A stretch of DNA of 64,000 nucleotides from Anodontia alba (Eukaryota > Mollusca > Bivalvia > Lucinida > Lucinidae), in contig OZ024831.1 in assembly GCA_964016985.1 (NCBI GenBank), positions 28,500,633 through 28,564,632 of the forward strand, written 5' to 3'. A program made the position numbers and the translations under genes. The stretch's first letter is position 1; each line of letters opens with the position of its first letter. The notes under the pieces are model-generated. The model had not been told where the DNA came from. It did not search any database and was given only the letters and a program-made list of their open reading frames with translations. Positions 13,401 through 20,982 of the stretch are shown in pieces.

Positions 13401-16400
13401 GTATTTCAAAGTGTCGTCTGCTGAAATTTATATCCAGTATGCTAAGCAGTAAGTGAGCAACAACATGAGATCCGCGCAGTCTGATCAGTCTTCACTGAAA
13501 CAGTGGACCGCTGACTATCAAAAGAGCTTTCTGCGAGGACCCTGATCAGACTGCGCACTCAGTGACACAAAAGTACATTTTATCACGTTGTGGCACGAAT
13601 TATAAATTATGATTTGGAGTTTGGAAGGGGTTTTAAAGGGAAAGGATACATTTCAGGGCCGGCGACTCTGGCAACATTATTTTATCTCCTTTCTGAGTAG
13701 TTGTGTACTCTAAAAGCAAAGAATTACTCTCCTTAGAGGGCAAATTCCTTTTAGAGTAGATCCTTTTTAGCTCGCCTGCACGGAAGTACAGGAAGAACTA
13801 TTGCACTACTCCCGGCGTCGGCGTTGAAGTTTTTAAAACCATATATTTTCTAAATCCTGAGGTGGATTTGTATATATTTGGTATGGTTATAGATGTTGGT
13901 CCAAAATTTTATTGCGCACTATCCCCACCCCTGCTTATGACAGAGGTCAAGGTCACAGACTTAGAAATTTTATGTTAAAATTTTGCGTCAAAGTTTTTAA
14001 GATCTCTTAATTTCTAAACCCTTGTATGGATTTGCTTTATATTTGGCATGGTTATAGATAATGGTCCAAAATTTGATTCGGCACTATCCCCAACCCTGCT
14101 TACGACCTAGAGGTCAAGGTCACGAGCTTAGAAATGTATGTTAAAGTTTATCTTTTCATTTCTAAATCCTTGCATGGATTTACTTTATATTTGGCATTTT
14201 TATAGATATCGGTCCAAAATTTTATTAGGCACTGTCACCACCCCTCTTGTGACCTAGAGGTCAAGGTCACAGATTTAGACATTTATGTTAAAGTTTTGCG
14301 TCAAAGTTTTTAAGATCTTATATTTTGTAAATCCTGAGATGGATTTTGTTCATATTTGGTATGATTTTAGATGCTTGTCCAAAATTTTATTAGGCACTAC
14401 CCACACCCTTGCTTATGACCCAGAGGTCAAGGTCACGGATTTAGAAATTTTATGTTAAAATTTTGCGTCAAAGTTTTTAAGATCTCTTAATTTCTAAACC
14501 CTTGTATGGATTTGCTTTATATTTGGCATGGTTATAGATAATGGTCCAAAATTTGATTCGGCACTATCCCCAACCCTGCTTACGACCTAGAGGTCAAGGT
14601 CACGAGCTTAGAAATGTATGTTAAAGTTTATCTTTTCATTTCTAAATCCTTGCATGGATTTACTTTATATTTGGCATTTTTATAGATATCGGTCCAAAAT
14701 TTTATTAGGCACTATCACCACCCCTCTTGTGACCTAGAGGTCAAGGTCACAGATTTAGACATTTATGTTAAAGTTTTGCGTCAAAGTTTTTAAGATCTTA
14801 TATTTTGTAAATCCTGAGATGGATTTTGTTCATATTTGGTATGATTTTAGATGCTTGTCCAAAATTTTATTAGGCACTACCCACACCCTTGCTTATGACC
14901 CAGAGGTCAAGGTCACGGATTTAGAAGTTTTATGTTAAAGTTTTGCGTCAAAGTTTTTAAAATCTCTTCATTTCGAAATCCTTGTATGGATTTACTTTAT
15001 ATATGGCATGATTATAGATGTTGGTCCAAACTTTTAATCAGCGCTATCCTCACCCCTGTTTACGACCAAGTGGTCAAGGTCAAGGACTTAGAAATTTATG
15101 TTGAAGTTTTGCGTCAAAGCTTTTAAGATCTCTTCATTTCTAAATCCTTGCATGGATTTACTTTAAATTGGCATGATTATAGATATTGGTCCAAAATTTT
15201 ATTTGGCAATTTCCTCACCCCTGCTTATGACCTTGAGGTCAAAGTCACAGACGAAGAAATTTATGTTCAAGTTTTGCGTCAAAGTTTTTAATACTATTTA
15301 TTTCTAAATCCTTGCTTGGATTTACTTTATATTTGACATGATTCTAGATATTGGTTCAAAACGGACTTAGAATTTATGTTAAACTTTTGCGTCAAAGTTT
15401 TTAAGATCTCTTAATTTTTAAATCATTGCATGGATTTACTTTGGCTTGATTATGGATATTGGTCCAAAATTTTATTCTGGACTATCCCCACCCTATAACC
15501 TAGAGATCAAGGTCACGGATTTTAAATTTAGTGTATTTTTCAGCTAATTTTCAAATCATGTTACATGTATTTATTTAGTTTATATTTGGCAGACAGATAG
15601 CTATGGACGATTTTCTTCATACAAAATTATATCCAGTACAATGTCTCCTCCTCCAACCCCCTCTCCCCCCAACCCCCCCCCCCCCACACCCACCACCAAC
15701 ACACACACACAACACACCCCATCACCACCACCACTACCCCCATCCCCTGATCTGGATTTTAAGGTCATAGTTTTATTTGATTGACAAGCGGGAGGTCAGG
15801 CGAGCTATCCTGTCAGGCGATAGGTCTTGTTCAGAAGGGACTTGATGTACAGAAACGCAAACAGGAAGTAACAAAGTTCTTTCCCTTGTAAAAATTGCAG
15901 AAGATTTACGCGCTTAAATAATATAAGTAGGGAATGTAGGTTAGATAAAACTGGGAAAATCAACTCTTCATTATTTTCTTCCTGGTGACATTCAGTACAT
16001 TCGTTGGCTGGCTGGTTGTGGACAAATAGCTTAACAAAAAATTCATAGCAAAAGAGTACACGATTTTGAATGAGGGTGCAGACCGCAAATATATTATAAG
16101 GCTCTGATACGATCGTTGTATTGTCACAATCATTTATATTATCTTCATCCTATTTTACCTTTATTACAATGTAAAACTGATAAAAGTAGTTTTAAAAATA
16201 CAATACCTCTTATGTATTTATTTGCCTACAGATGAAATAAATGTTTACTATTTATTAAAAAAATATATATATTTATATATGCATCACGAAAACAAGCCTA
16301 TATAATGTTGACACCCTTAAACCCCACTTTTATATAGTAAAACTGGGGTTACATGGGTATACATTATTTTTCTTATTTCTGCTCAAAACATAGATTGTGG

Positions 16401-16793
16401 GTACTCATTAGAACCGCCTCGTCGAGGCGGTTCTAACGAGTACCCACAATCTATGTTTTAAGCAAAAAAATATCAAATTTTTTATCTGAAAATTTTCAGT
16501 TTTTGGAGGTGAAATTTTCTATATATATGAATAGGCGTGTTTTCGTAATGGCCAGTTTTGAGGGCTCACTGTGGCGGACAGGTCCTGTCTGAAGTCTGCG
16601 ACGGTCATGTTTCGTAGTTGTGGATTTGGTGGGAATACTTGCTTCTTGCAGATCCTATTTCACCATATCCTATTGATGCTCGCGAGCCACGGCGACTGAG
16701 GTGTGCTTGAATGGGACCCAATATTTGGCTGGTGTTGCTGAAGTGGTTAAAGTGTGCATCAAGCATATTTTATATTTGGAATGACAGCGTTTT

Positions 16794-16844
<51 letters not shown>

Positions 16845-17823
16845 TTATTTTCAATTTATTCATATATATATATATTTTTATTTCCTGCCTCATGTATGTA
16901 CTTTTCTTATTTTAGACCACTTAGAGAATCTGGTGTGGCTCTCTTAGGCAGTACAGGGAAGCTTCCACCGAAAGTCACAGGTAATGACATAATTTTCCTG
17001 TTTACAGTCTTACAAACTATATTTAAGGAGTATTAATTTGTATAAATCTTTTATAAAATGTCATGCGATGCGTTGTAAACATTAATCAACTGACTTGTGT
17101 TAGCTGCGTCATGCAAACTTTTACTAAATATTTCTTTTGTAAAGAAAATTGATACACTTTCGATGGGGCGAGGGGCATCTCTTTCATTTGTTTTGCCTCC
17201 CTTCAGAAAAGAGGTCTATTCTAAAAGGAAAAAATCGCTTGCCTTGCTAACAAATTCTTTTCTTTTAGAGTAGGCCCCTTTCCAGAGGGGGGCTTGCTGT
17301 GAGGAAGAGTAAACAGGAAGTCACAAAAGTTGTCTCCCTTGTAAAAATGGTAGAAAATTTGCCAAGTATATCTCCCGCTAGCATTCTTTATAAATCTATA
17401 GCGGACAGTTGTCGGCCGGTCAGCTACCCTATACCGCTATAGATTTATGTAGAATGCTTACTGGGTCCAGTCTTTTTAATAATTTGTTTATTTCAGGGTA
17501 CTTCACTGATGCCGCCTGTGAATGGTCTTTCAAGACATCTGTAAAGATACTCACATACTCCGTACACACCCACAGTCTAGGTATGTAATTATTTATTTAA
17601 GTCATGCTAAATCCCAGTAAGCATCCTGCATAAATCTATAGCGGGCCGTTATATAGGCCCGTCAGGGTAGCTGACTGGTCGATAACGGCCCGCTATAGAT
17701 TTATAAAGAATGTTAGCTGGAGTGTACCCATTCCGACTTGAAAATATACAGCTAAATCTAAAAGACATTCAACATATATTTGCTAATCAACAAGTGTAGA
17801 TCATAGTGTCCTAAATCAATCCT

Positions 17824-17877
<54 letters not shown>

Positions 17878-20772
17878 CGTATAAATACGAAATACGCTAA
17901 TGTTACAAAGCACTTTGCAGACTTGTTGACAGTTTAGAGGTGGTGTTAACCAAACGAACTAGCTAAATACCTATTCTGATATAAGCGTTCCAAACTTTCT
18001 ACTTAGGATTGAAGTAGTTTGGCTGAGTTTTATACTGTATCCGAATCTAAAATCAGACATCATAGTAAGAAAATGCCGAAAGCCAACGTAGGAAATAAAT
18101 GAATGATAAATAATAAGAAGGGTCATCGTTTCAAGAAATCGTTTGAGCCGGGGAATTGCATGTGCGTCCAGCGAGGACTCAGATCAGCCTGCGCATCCGC
18201 GCAGTCTGATCAAATTCTTCGCAGGACACAAGGTGGGTAGCCAAGGACCCAAAGCATCTTTAGGCGGGCAGCGAATACTGAAGGTCTGAATATTCGATGG
18301 GAACACATGCAATCTTGTAGGAAATGCTGTATCCCGGCTGATTTAGTAACACTATTCAAGGAAAGTCTTCCATTCTGCTGTTTCAGGCAAGGCAATATCC
18401 GGCTACATTTACAGAAACGACGAATGGATTGAAATTGGGAGAGCTGATCCATCATATCCAGAGGTATGATTTTATCCACATGATTTCAATTACAGTCGAC
18501 TCTCGTTATCTCGAATTTCAAGGGACTCTCTGAAATACTTCGAGATATCCGTACCTCGACATATCCGATTTGCAGAATTGAGGGAAAAATAATTCGATTA
18601 ACCATATCTAACAAATATATATGTAATAATAGATTCTTGAAGTTAGAGATATATTGAAAACATTGTGGAAAAGAGGAGAAATTGCTCCTTAATTGCTCCT
18701 CTTTTCCACAATATTTTTTACCTGTTGTTAGATTTTCATGTTAGGCAGGGACCAGATTTTCACTNNNNNNNNNNNNNNNNNNNNNNNNNNNNNNNNNNNN
18801 NNNNNNNNNNNNNNNNNNNNNNNNNNNNNNNNNNNNNNNNNNNNNNNNNNNNNNNNNNNNNNNNNNNNNNNNNNNNNNNNNNNNNNNNNNNNNNNNNNNN
18901 NNNNNNNNNNNNNNNNNNNNNNNNNNNNNNNNNNNNNNNNNNNNNNNNNNNNNNNNNNNNNNNNAGTGAATGGGTACCTTTCGGGAGAAGGTTAAATGCA
19001 GAGAAAGTTGAGGATAAAACCCTGCCTTACACATGTTTTGGGTCAAGGTATGGTGGGCCCTAACTTCCATCGCCTCTATGACCAAAAGGCTATAGGGCAT
19101 CCTTACCTTTACTCTAGTGGCGCAAATGCATAGCCTCGAAATAGAAATAGTAGTATATGATATCGCCTCTTGGCGTCTGCATTGACTCTTCCGTCGCGCC
19201 CATCCGCGCCCATCCCCTTTACTGTGTGTCCACTAAAGCTGAATTTTCACACAGACACAACCGGTCATTTTTAAACTGAAAATATTTAAAACAGCCTTCT
19301 AAACCACCCAAATAGATTTGAATTTGACGTCCTGAAGCATTTTTCACGTTTCTTGGTGCAACATCTCCCGTAACTAAGTTGTCAACTCTAAAACACATTC
19401 CCACTTAAACTGCTGAAGCAGTTCACATAAAAGTTATAAGCAACAATCATCGAGTGAGTCTTCGTAGCTCAACATTTAGCAATGGTCAGATGGTTGTCTT
19501 TAAAAAAAAATCATTATCAGAACGTCTTCTCCAAAACGGCAGAATGTTTTTAAAGAATTTATATCAATGTAGGCCTATCTGTTTGGTCCAGCAATTGTTT
19601 TGCAAACTTTGAAAATTGGCGACATCATGCAAACCGATTTATTTGTATGTATAGGTTATAAGCTTTGAATTTTTTTTTCAGGCAAGCCGTTGCACTTATG
19701 ACAATCCAAAGGATAAATCAGTAGCATTCGGGTGAGTCACTTCTCTAAACAGCTTATTAACAGTAAAGCTTATGCTGTACAAATGTATTTTATGTGAAAG
19801 TTTTCATTAACTTTATTCAGTATCATATTTCACAACTTTCCCATCATTTTAGAGAAAATGATTTACTATCTTCTTTTTTTTTTTTTAAATTTTGACATAT
19901 TAGTAAGAGGGTGCAGGTTACATACACGCGTGCAAACGCAGAGGTCGCGATTAACCCTTGTCCTGCTGAATAAATTAAGATGCCACACCCACTTCTAATT
20001 TTCAGCCAATCAGATTGCTTAATCCAAATTGTTGCTTTGTTGCTATAAATTAACTTATTTAATGGCAAACAGTGCAGATCCAGATCCGTTGGCTTTGATC
20101 TGGATCTACACTGTTTGCAAAGGAAGGGTGTATCCGGGTTCAGCAGGACAAGGGTTAAATAACATGTATGAAAACCAAAGACAAACATAATATTCAAAAA
20201 CCGAAGGCACAGATTGTGACCTAGACTGGCTTCCGTCTAACTGATATTTGAATCAGCATAAAAATGATAAATATTATTTTAAAAAATCCTATCCTCTACA
20301 AAATCTTTCTCTCTGATTTGGCTGATCAGATGAGTTTCTGATGGATAAGGGACATGATACATGTAGAAAAATAGTCAAGGAGGAGTACTTTACCTTTGTT
20401 ACTCATAGTCATGGGCCCAGGCTAATTGTGACCCGTAAATCTTTCGATTGCGAAGTAAGACTAAGTAGCAATAAGGATATCATTTCAATAAGTCAAAAAA
20501 AAAACAACCTATATGGTGTTATGAAATTATATCTGACTGAAATTTGTTTCAGACACGGAGCAACTGACGAAATGTGCAATTTCCACATCCATTATTCCTA
20601 CCCGGCAGGCTCAAACGACCTGGTTAGACATGTTGAATGTGCTTGGGATGCGGAGACGTTCCACTGGGAAGATCATTTCCCGAGCATTCCGCTGAATTCT
20701 AGCAATACGGAAGACTCTGACCAGACTTTCTATATAAAGAAATATCACTGGACACATCACAATTATAAATAA
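4573..20772 (+). CDS. PHM: Secreted PHM-like copper monooxygenase (11 exons, introns included in span)
   Basis: Known family role: copper- and ascorbate-dependent hydroxylation of a peptidyl-glycine alpha carbon in the secretory pathway, the first step of C-terminal amidation. Exons: 4573-4689, 5273-5324, 5639-5729, 7704-7801, 8513-8584, 13191-13239, 16916-16980, 17497-17580, 18387-18463, 19682-19731, 20553-20772; all introns GT-AG and the phases sum to 324 codons plus stop. Seen: hydrophobic signal peptide (residues 1-18), sequon N21, CuH ligands H70/H71 (VIHHLS) and H137 (EVHTG), CuM ligands H205/H207 (VHTHSLG) and M259 (DEMCN). Four of the five PHM disulfide pairs are recoverable; the pair equivalent to rat C47-C186 is absent. 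No PAL domain follows, so it is monofunctional. Odd: the exon 3/4 junction reads TGA, about 17 residues are missing between exons 9 and 10 beside an assembly gap, and substrate residues are changed. It could be a DBH/MOXD-like relative instead; family membership is near certain, substrate is not. Confidence 0.9.
5016..5056. repeat. (ATT)n microsatellite
   Basis: Thirteen or more ATT units within PHM-like intron 1. Confidence 0.95.
5273..5324 (+). CDS. PHM: PHM-like exon 2
   Basis: Acceptor ttttcag, donor gtaagt, ends with one base of a split codon. Encodes SSELFCTAQPVDANQYF; the Cys corresponds to rat PHM C81. The Tyr two residues before that Cys in rat PHM is Leu here. Confidence 0.85.
5346..5412. 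repeat. (TTC)n then (ATG)n microsatellite
   Basis: Compound repeat immediately downstream of PHM-like exon 2. Confidence 0.95.
5639..5729 (+). CDS. PHM: PHM-like exon 3: first copper histidine pair
   Basis: Encodes IDFQPILERKNVIHHLS then VVICDEVYSQDYV. The HH pair is the CuH ligand pair of the family (HHM in vertebrates, HHL here). Donor gtatgt leaves TG of a probable Trp codon, but the next recognised exon starts with A, giving TGA. See the finding on this junction. Confidence 0.85.
5844..6257. repeat. Family D MITE interrupted by a SINE-like element
   Basis: Family D: TACCCAGTAAGCATTCTTTA / AAAGAATGCTAGCTGGGTA, arms with gcgggccgttatcggcccg, TA at both ends. Here the right arm is split by the 5929-6218 insertion, with the 12-bp duplication acggcccgctgt on each side. 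Confidence 0.92.
5929..6218 (+). mobile_element. SINE-2 copy 1 (290 bp) with 12-bp TSD
   Basis: Begins gtggggtggtcgggtggtgc, has a pyrimidine-rich middle, ends gttgacgtgtcgttaaaccc then caacacaatcaatca. Flanked by acggcccgctgt at 5917-5928 and 6219-6230. The second copy (40905-41199) starts at the same point, so this is a full-length unit and not random LINE truncation. Confidence 0.85.
6293..6412. repeat. Family G hairpin
   Basis: gcaaacagtgtagacacaga and complement tctgggtctacattgtttgc around a GC-rich loop; ends with tgtcccaatatttagggtaa typical of family G. Confidence 0.7.
6500..6552. repeat. Family G hairpin core, short
   Basis: tggcaaacagtgtaaaccgg and tatctgtactgtttgctata; degenerate. 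Confidence 0.5.
6967..7076. repeat. Family D MITE
   Basis: Complete ~110-bp hairpin: cccagtaagcattc at left, gaatgctagctggg at right, with GC-rich arms gccgttatcggcccg. Confidence 0.92.
7397..7493. repeat. Poly-A tract followed by (AAT)n(ATT)n
   Basis: Over 30 A, then AAT units turning into ATT units; low-complexity, in PHM-like intron 3. Confidence 0.95.
7704..7801 (+). CDS. PHM: PHM-like exon 4
   Basis: Acceptor ttttacag, donor gtaaca. Encodes DCSEGRICKPGTP then HRVGIYTWGRQSGGWTLPP. The two Cys match the CDEGTC disulfide loop of PHM, and the IYTWGR segment matches ILYAWAR. Ends with one base of a split codon. Confidence 0.85.
8200..8280. repeat. Short inverted repeat
   Basis: aacagtaagtgtgatataat and attatatcacgcttactgtt around an 11-base loop; a small MITE-like hairpin in PHM-like intron 4. 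Confidence 0.6.
8304..8420. repeat. Family A hairpin, core only
   Basis: ctccataaaaacatatgttg with its complement caacatatgttttatggag-type arm around aagctcatcggcaaggcgctt; outer ends lost. Confidence 0.8.
8513..8584 (+). CDS. PHM: PHM-like exon 5: third CuH histidine
   Basis: Encodes DTGVTIGNKKKYIVFEVHTG then NVMD. The His of EVHTG corresponds to rat H172. The preceding position, Gln170 in rat and proposed to lie on the electron-transfer path, is Glu-like in alignment (EVH against QVH). Donor gtaagt. Confidence 0.85.
8600..8624. repeat. (TG)n microsatellite
   Basis: About 12 TG units, 16 bases after PHM-like exon 5. Confidence 0.95.
9249..9462. repeat. Family C hairpin MITE (TTAA ends)
   Basis: Family C: TTAACCCTTGTCCTGCTGAA / TTCAGCAGGACAAGGGTTAA, TTAA duplicated at both ends, CCC terminus as in piggyBac. 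Contains the shared stem gcaaacagtgtagatccaga / tctggatctgcactgtttgc. Confidence 0.92.
10093..10202. repeat. Family D MITE
   Basis: cccagtaagcattctttata to agaatgctagctgaga, arms with cgggccgataacggcccgct; right end slightly diverged. Confidence 0.9.
10722..12065 (-). mobile_element. 5'-truncated non-LTR retrotransposon (LINE) with perfect 11-bp TSD
   Basis: Flanked by gttctggaaac at 10711-10721 and 12066-12076. On the minus strand one frame stays open from the insertion edge to 11044: EHKHLGLTFSSNGQWHCHI, then YLLPIIEYSCVVWDG, AWNSLDIELRNSP and a Cys/His-containing C-terminus (CSCSEEVEDADHYFFNCPNY), typical of jockey/CR1-type ORF2 C-termini downstream of the reverse transcriptase. The 3' UTR (11043-10722) ends aataaaatatgtttatact without a long poly-A. 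No frameshift, so the insertion is young. Confidence 0.92.
11044..11898 (-). pseudogene. LINE ORF2 C-terminal fragment (284 aa from first Met)
   Basis: Open frame from MRKLKFTFSGVALNQIYLSY to KDTRRFTN and stop. It lacks the reverse transcriptase and endonuclease domains because of 5' truncation, so it is not a functional host gene. Contains the conserved LPIIEYSCVVWDG and the terminal CxC(x)nH(x)4C cluster. Confidence 0.88.
12651..13084. repeat. TA-flanked MITE with a nested family D MITE
   Basis: Ends TAGTGCTCTACATTGTAAAA and ACAGTGTAGAGCGTA; inner arms tacgggcgcccgt occur twice. The family D copy at 12949-13059 sits in its right arm. Confidence 0.75.
12949..13059. repeat. Family D MITE nested in another MITE
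   Basis: TACCCAGTAAGCATT to GAATGCTAGCAGGGTA with TA at both edges; stems of 45 bp almost perfect. Confidence 0.92.
13191..13239 (+). CDS. PHM: PHM-like exon 6
   Basis: Acceptor ttattcacag, donor gtattt. Encodes KDDVTQTGIELTLRST, matching the GVSVHLTR strand of PHM. The Cys present here in rat PHM (C186) is missing, in keeping with the lack of its partner near the N-terminus. The preceding intron (8585-13190) holds the mariner and LINE. Confidence 0.8.
13270..13447. repeat. Family E hairpin
   Basis: Starts acccagcagacaacaaactg; stem gacatttcatgcgaattgtc-type arms meet at cctaagg; ends gtcgtctgctgaaatttata. Starts 31 bp after PHM-like exon 6. Confidence 0.8.
13845..15530. repeat. ~160-bp tandem repeat array with a 480-bp higher-order unit
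   Basis: About ten monomers, each with cccttgcttatgacc-like and gaggtcaaggtcac segments. Blocks starting near 13975 and 14455 are nearly identical at an offset of exactly 480 bases (three monomers). TCAAGGTCA appears at 13947, 14114, 14261, 14427, 14594, 14741, 14907, 15074 and 15507. Confidence 0.9.
15660..15745. repeat. C-rich / CA-rich low-complexity tract
   Basis: Poly-C followed by CACA and CCA runs inside the right end of the tandem-repeat element. Confidence 0.9.
16281..16551. repeat. Hairpin MITE with a family A core but different ends
   Basis: Outer ends catcacgaaaacaagcctat / aggcgtgttttcgtaatg. The core (16372-16475) is the family A stem around attgtgggtactcattagaa. A chimaera of two families. 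Confidence 0.8.
16797..16841. repeat. (GA)n microsatellite
   Basis: About 22 GA units, 75 bp upstream of PHM-like exon 7. Confidence 0.95.
16916..16980 (+). CDS. PHM: PHM-like exon 7: interdomain segment
   Basis: Acceptor cttattttag, donor gtaatg. Encodes RPLRESGVALLGSTGKLPPK then VT, matching the stretch of PHM that links the two beta-sandwich domains and carries the PP of IPPGEK. The preceding intron carries the 13765-15830 tandem-repeat element. Confidence 0.8.
17200..17355. repeat. Dispersed repeat, family H
   Basis: ttctaaaaggaaaaaatcgc, ttttagagtaggcccctttc and acaggaagtcacaaaagttg; related copies at 7515-7590, 9165-9230, 13700-13764 and 15838-15905. No ends recognised. Confidence 0.5.
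17369..17467. repeat. Family D MITE, 30 bp before PHM-like exon 8
   Basis: ctagcattctttataaatct to agatttatgtagaatgctta; inner GC arms partly deleted. Confidence 0.85.
17497..17580 (+). CDS. PHM: PHM-like exon 8: CuM histidines
   Basis: Acceptor tatttcag, donor gtatgt. Encodes GYFTDAACEWSFKTSVK then ILTYSVHTHSL. HTH carries two CuM ligands. The residue two before the first His, Arg240 in rat PHM and the anchor for the peptide carboxylate, is Ser here. Confidence 0.9.
17611..17721. repeat. Family D MITE, 31 bp after PHM-like exon 8
   Basis: cccagtaagcatcctgcata to aaagaatgttagctgg with arms gcgggccgttat and ataacggcccgc. Exon 8 lies between two family D copies. Confidence 0.9.
17829..17873. 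repeat. (AG)n microsatellite
   Basis: About 22 AG units in PHM-like intron 8. Confidence 0.95.
18387..18463 (+). CDS. PHM: PHM-like exon 9
   Basis: Acceptor gtttcag, donor gtatga, ends in phase 0. Encodes GKAISGYIYRNDEWIEIGRA then DPSYPE, closely matching the GKVVSGYRVRNGQW segment of PHM. The following family segment (a strand ending in GDxLA) is missing from the visible sequence. Confidence 0.88.
18493..18764. repeat. Family F MITE, truncated by the assembly gap
   Basis: Family F: tacagtcgactctcgttatc start; central hairpin gtggaaaagaggagaaattg; right end ttcgagataacgaggttcga missing because the N run starts at accagattttcact. Confidence 0.9.
18765..18964. other. Assembly gap of 200 N
   Basis: Exactly 200 N, a conventional placeholder, so true size is unknown. 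The left flank is a family F MITE cut off mid-element, and the right flank starts in the middle of a SINE-like repeat (aagtgaatgggtaccttt type). It lies in PHM-like intron 9, where an exon appears to be missing. Confidence 0.98.
18965..19110 (+). mobile_element. SINE-3-like fragment
   Basis: agtgaatgggtacctttcgg matches (opposite orientation) the body of the tRNA-headed repeat at 41700-41875; the head would be in the gap. Confidence 0.5.
19682..19731 (+). CDS. PHM: PHM-like exon 10
   Basis: Acceptor ttttttttcag, phase 0 start, donor gtgagt. Encodes ASRCTYDNPKDKSVAF; the Cys corresponds to rat C293 (AARCVF). The intron before it contains the 200-N gap. Confidence 0.85.
19951..20158. repeat. 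Family C hairpin MITE
   Basis: TTAACCCTTGTCCTGCTGAA to TTCAGCAGGACAAGGGTTAA, TTAA ends; stem with ggcaaacagtgcagatccag. Confidence 0.92.
20553..20772 (+). CDS. PHM: PHM-like exon 11: CuM methionine and C-terminus
   Basis: Acceptor tttgtttcag. Encodes GHGATDEMCNFHIHYSYPAG and a 53-residue tail with an NSS sequon, ending KKYHWTHHNYK and TAA. Met of DEMC is the CuM methionine. The rat substrate residues Tyr318 and Met320 are His here, while Asn316 is kept. No PAL domain, transmembrane segment or further exon is evident. Confidence 0.9.
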
Positions 20773-20773
20773 A
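20768..20773 (+). promoter_or_regulatory. Candidate polyadenylation signal overlapping the PHM-like stop codon
   Basis: AATAAA spans the last Lys codon and the TAA stop. If used, the 3' UTR would be only a few tens of bases. No cDNA evidence is available here. Confidence 0.4.
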
Positions 20774-20864
20774 CTTTTTATCGCAAATTTTGTGTTGAAT
20801 TTTAACTCCAAGCTGCTAATCACAACTGCAGCAGCTGACATTAGATTTATTTTATATTTTTACA

Positions 20865-20982
20865 CAGAAAATAAGATTTGATATTGCAGACGATTCACGT
20901 GAAACGCCAAGTCTTATTTTTTCTAAAATATAATAAAAAATAAAATGTCATCTGCAACAGCTTTGCTTAGCGCTGTATGATT
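20865..20982. repeat. Family E hairpin, partial
   Basis: gcagacgattcacgtgaaac and aatgtcatctgcaacagctt; only half of the stem pairs. Confidence 0.6.

Larger units (their letters stand above)
13765..15830. mobile_element. Non-autonomous element with internal ~160-bp tandem repeats
   Basis: Left edge tttagctcgcctgcacggaa, right edge ggcgagctatcctgtcaggc; AGCTCGCCTG and CAGGCGAGCT are inverted. Interior is tandem repeats. No coding capacity. Resembles the tandem-repeat-bearing pearl/Helitron-like elements known from bivalves; that naming is inference. Confidence 0.7.

Noticed and set aside
13845..15530. CRISPR-like array
   Set aside because: The repeats are ~160 bp without short direct repeats and unique spacers, and the context is eukaryotic.
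20341..20552. N-terminal extension of the last PHM-like exon (open frame from an ATG at 20341)
   Set aside because: The sequence before 20553 has no family similarity and a clear tttgtttcag acceptor sits at the point where homology begins; it is intron read-through.
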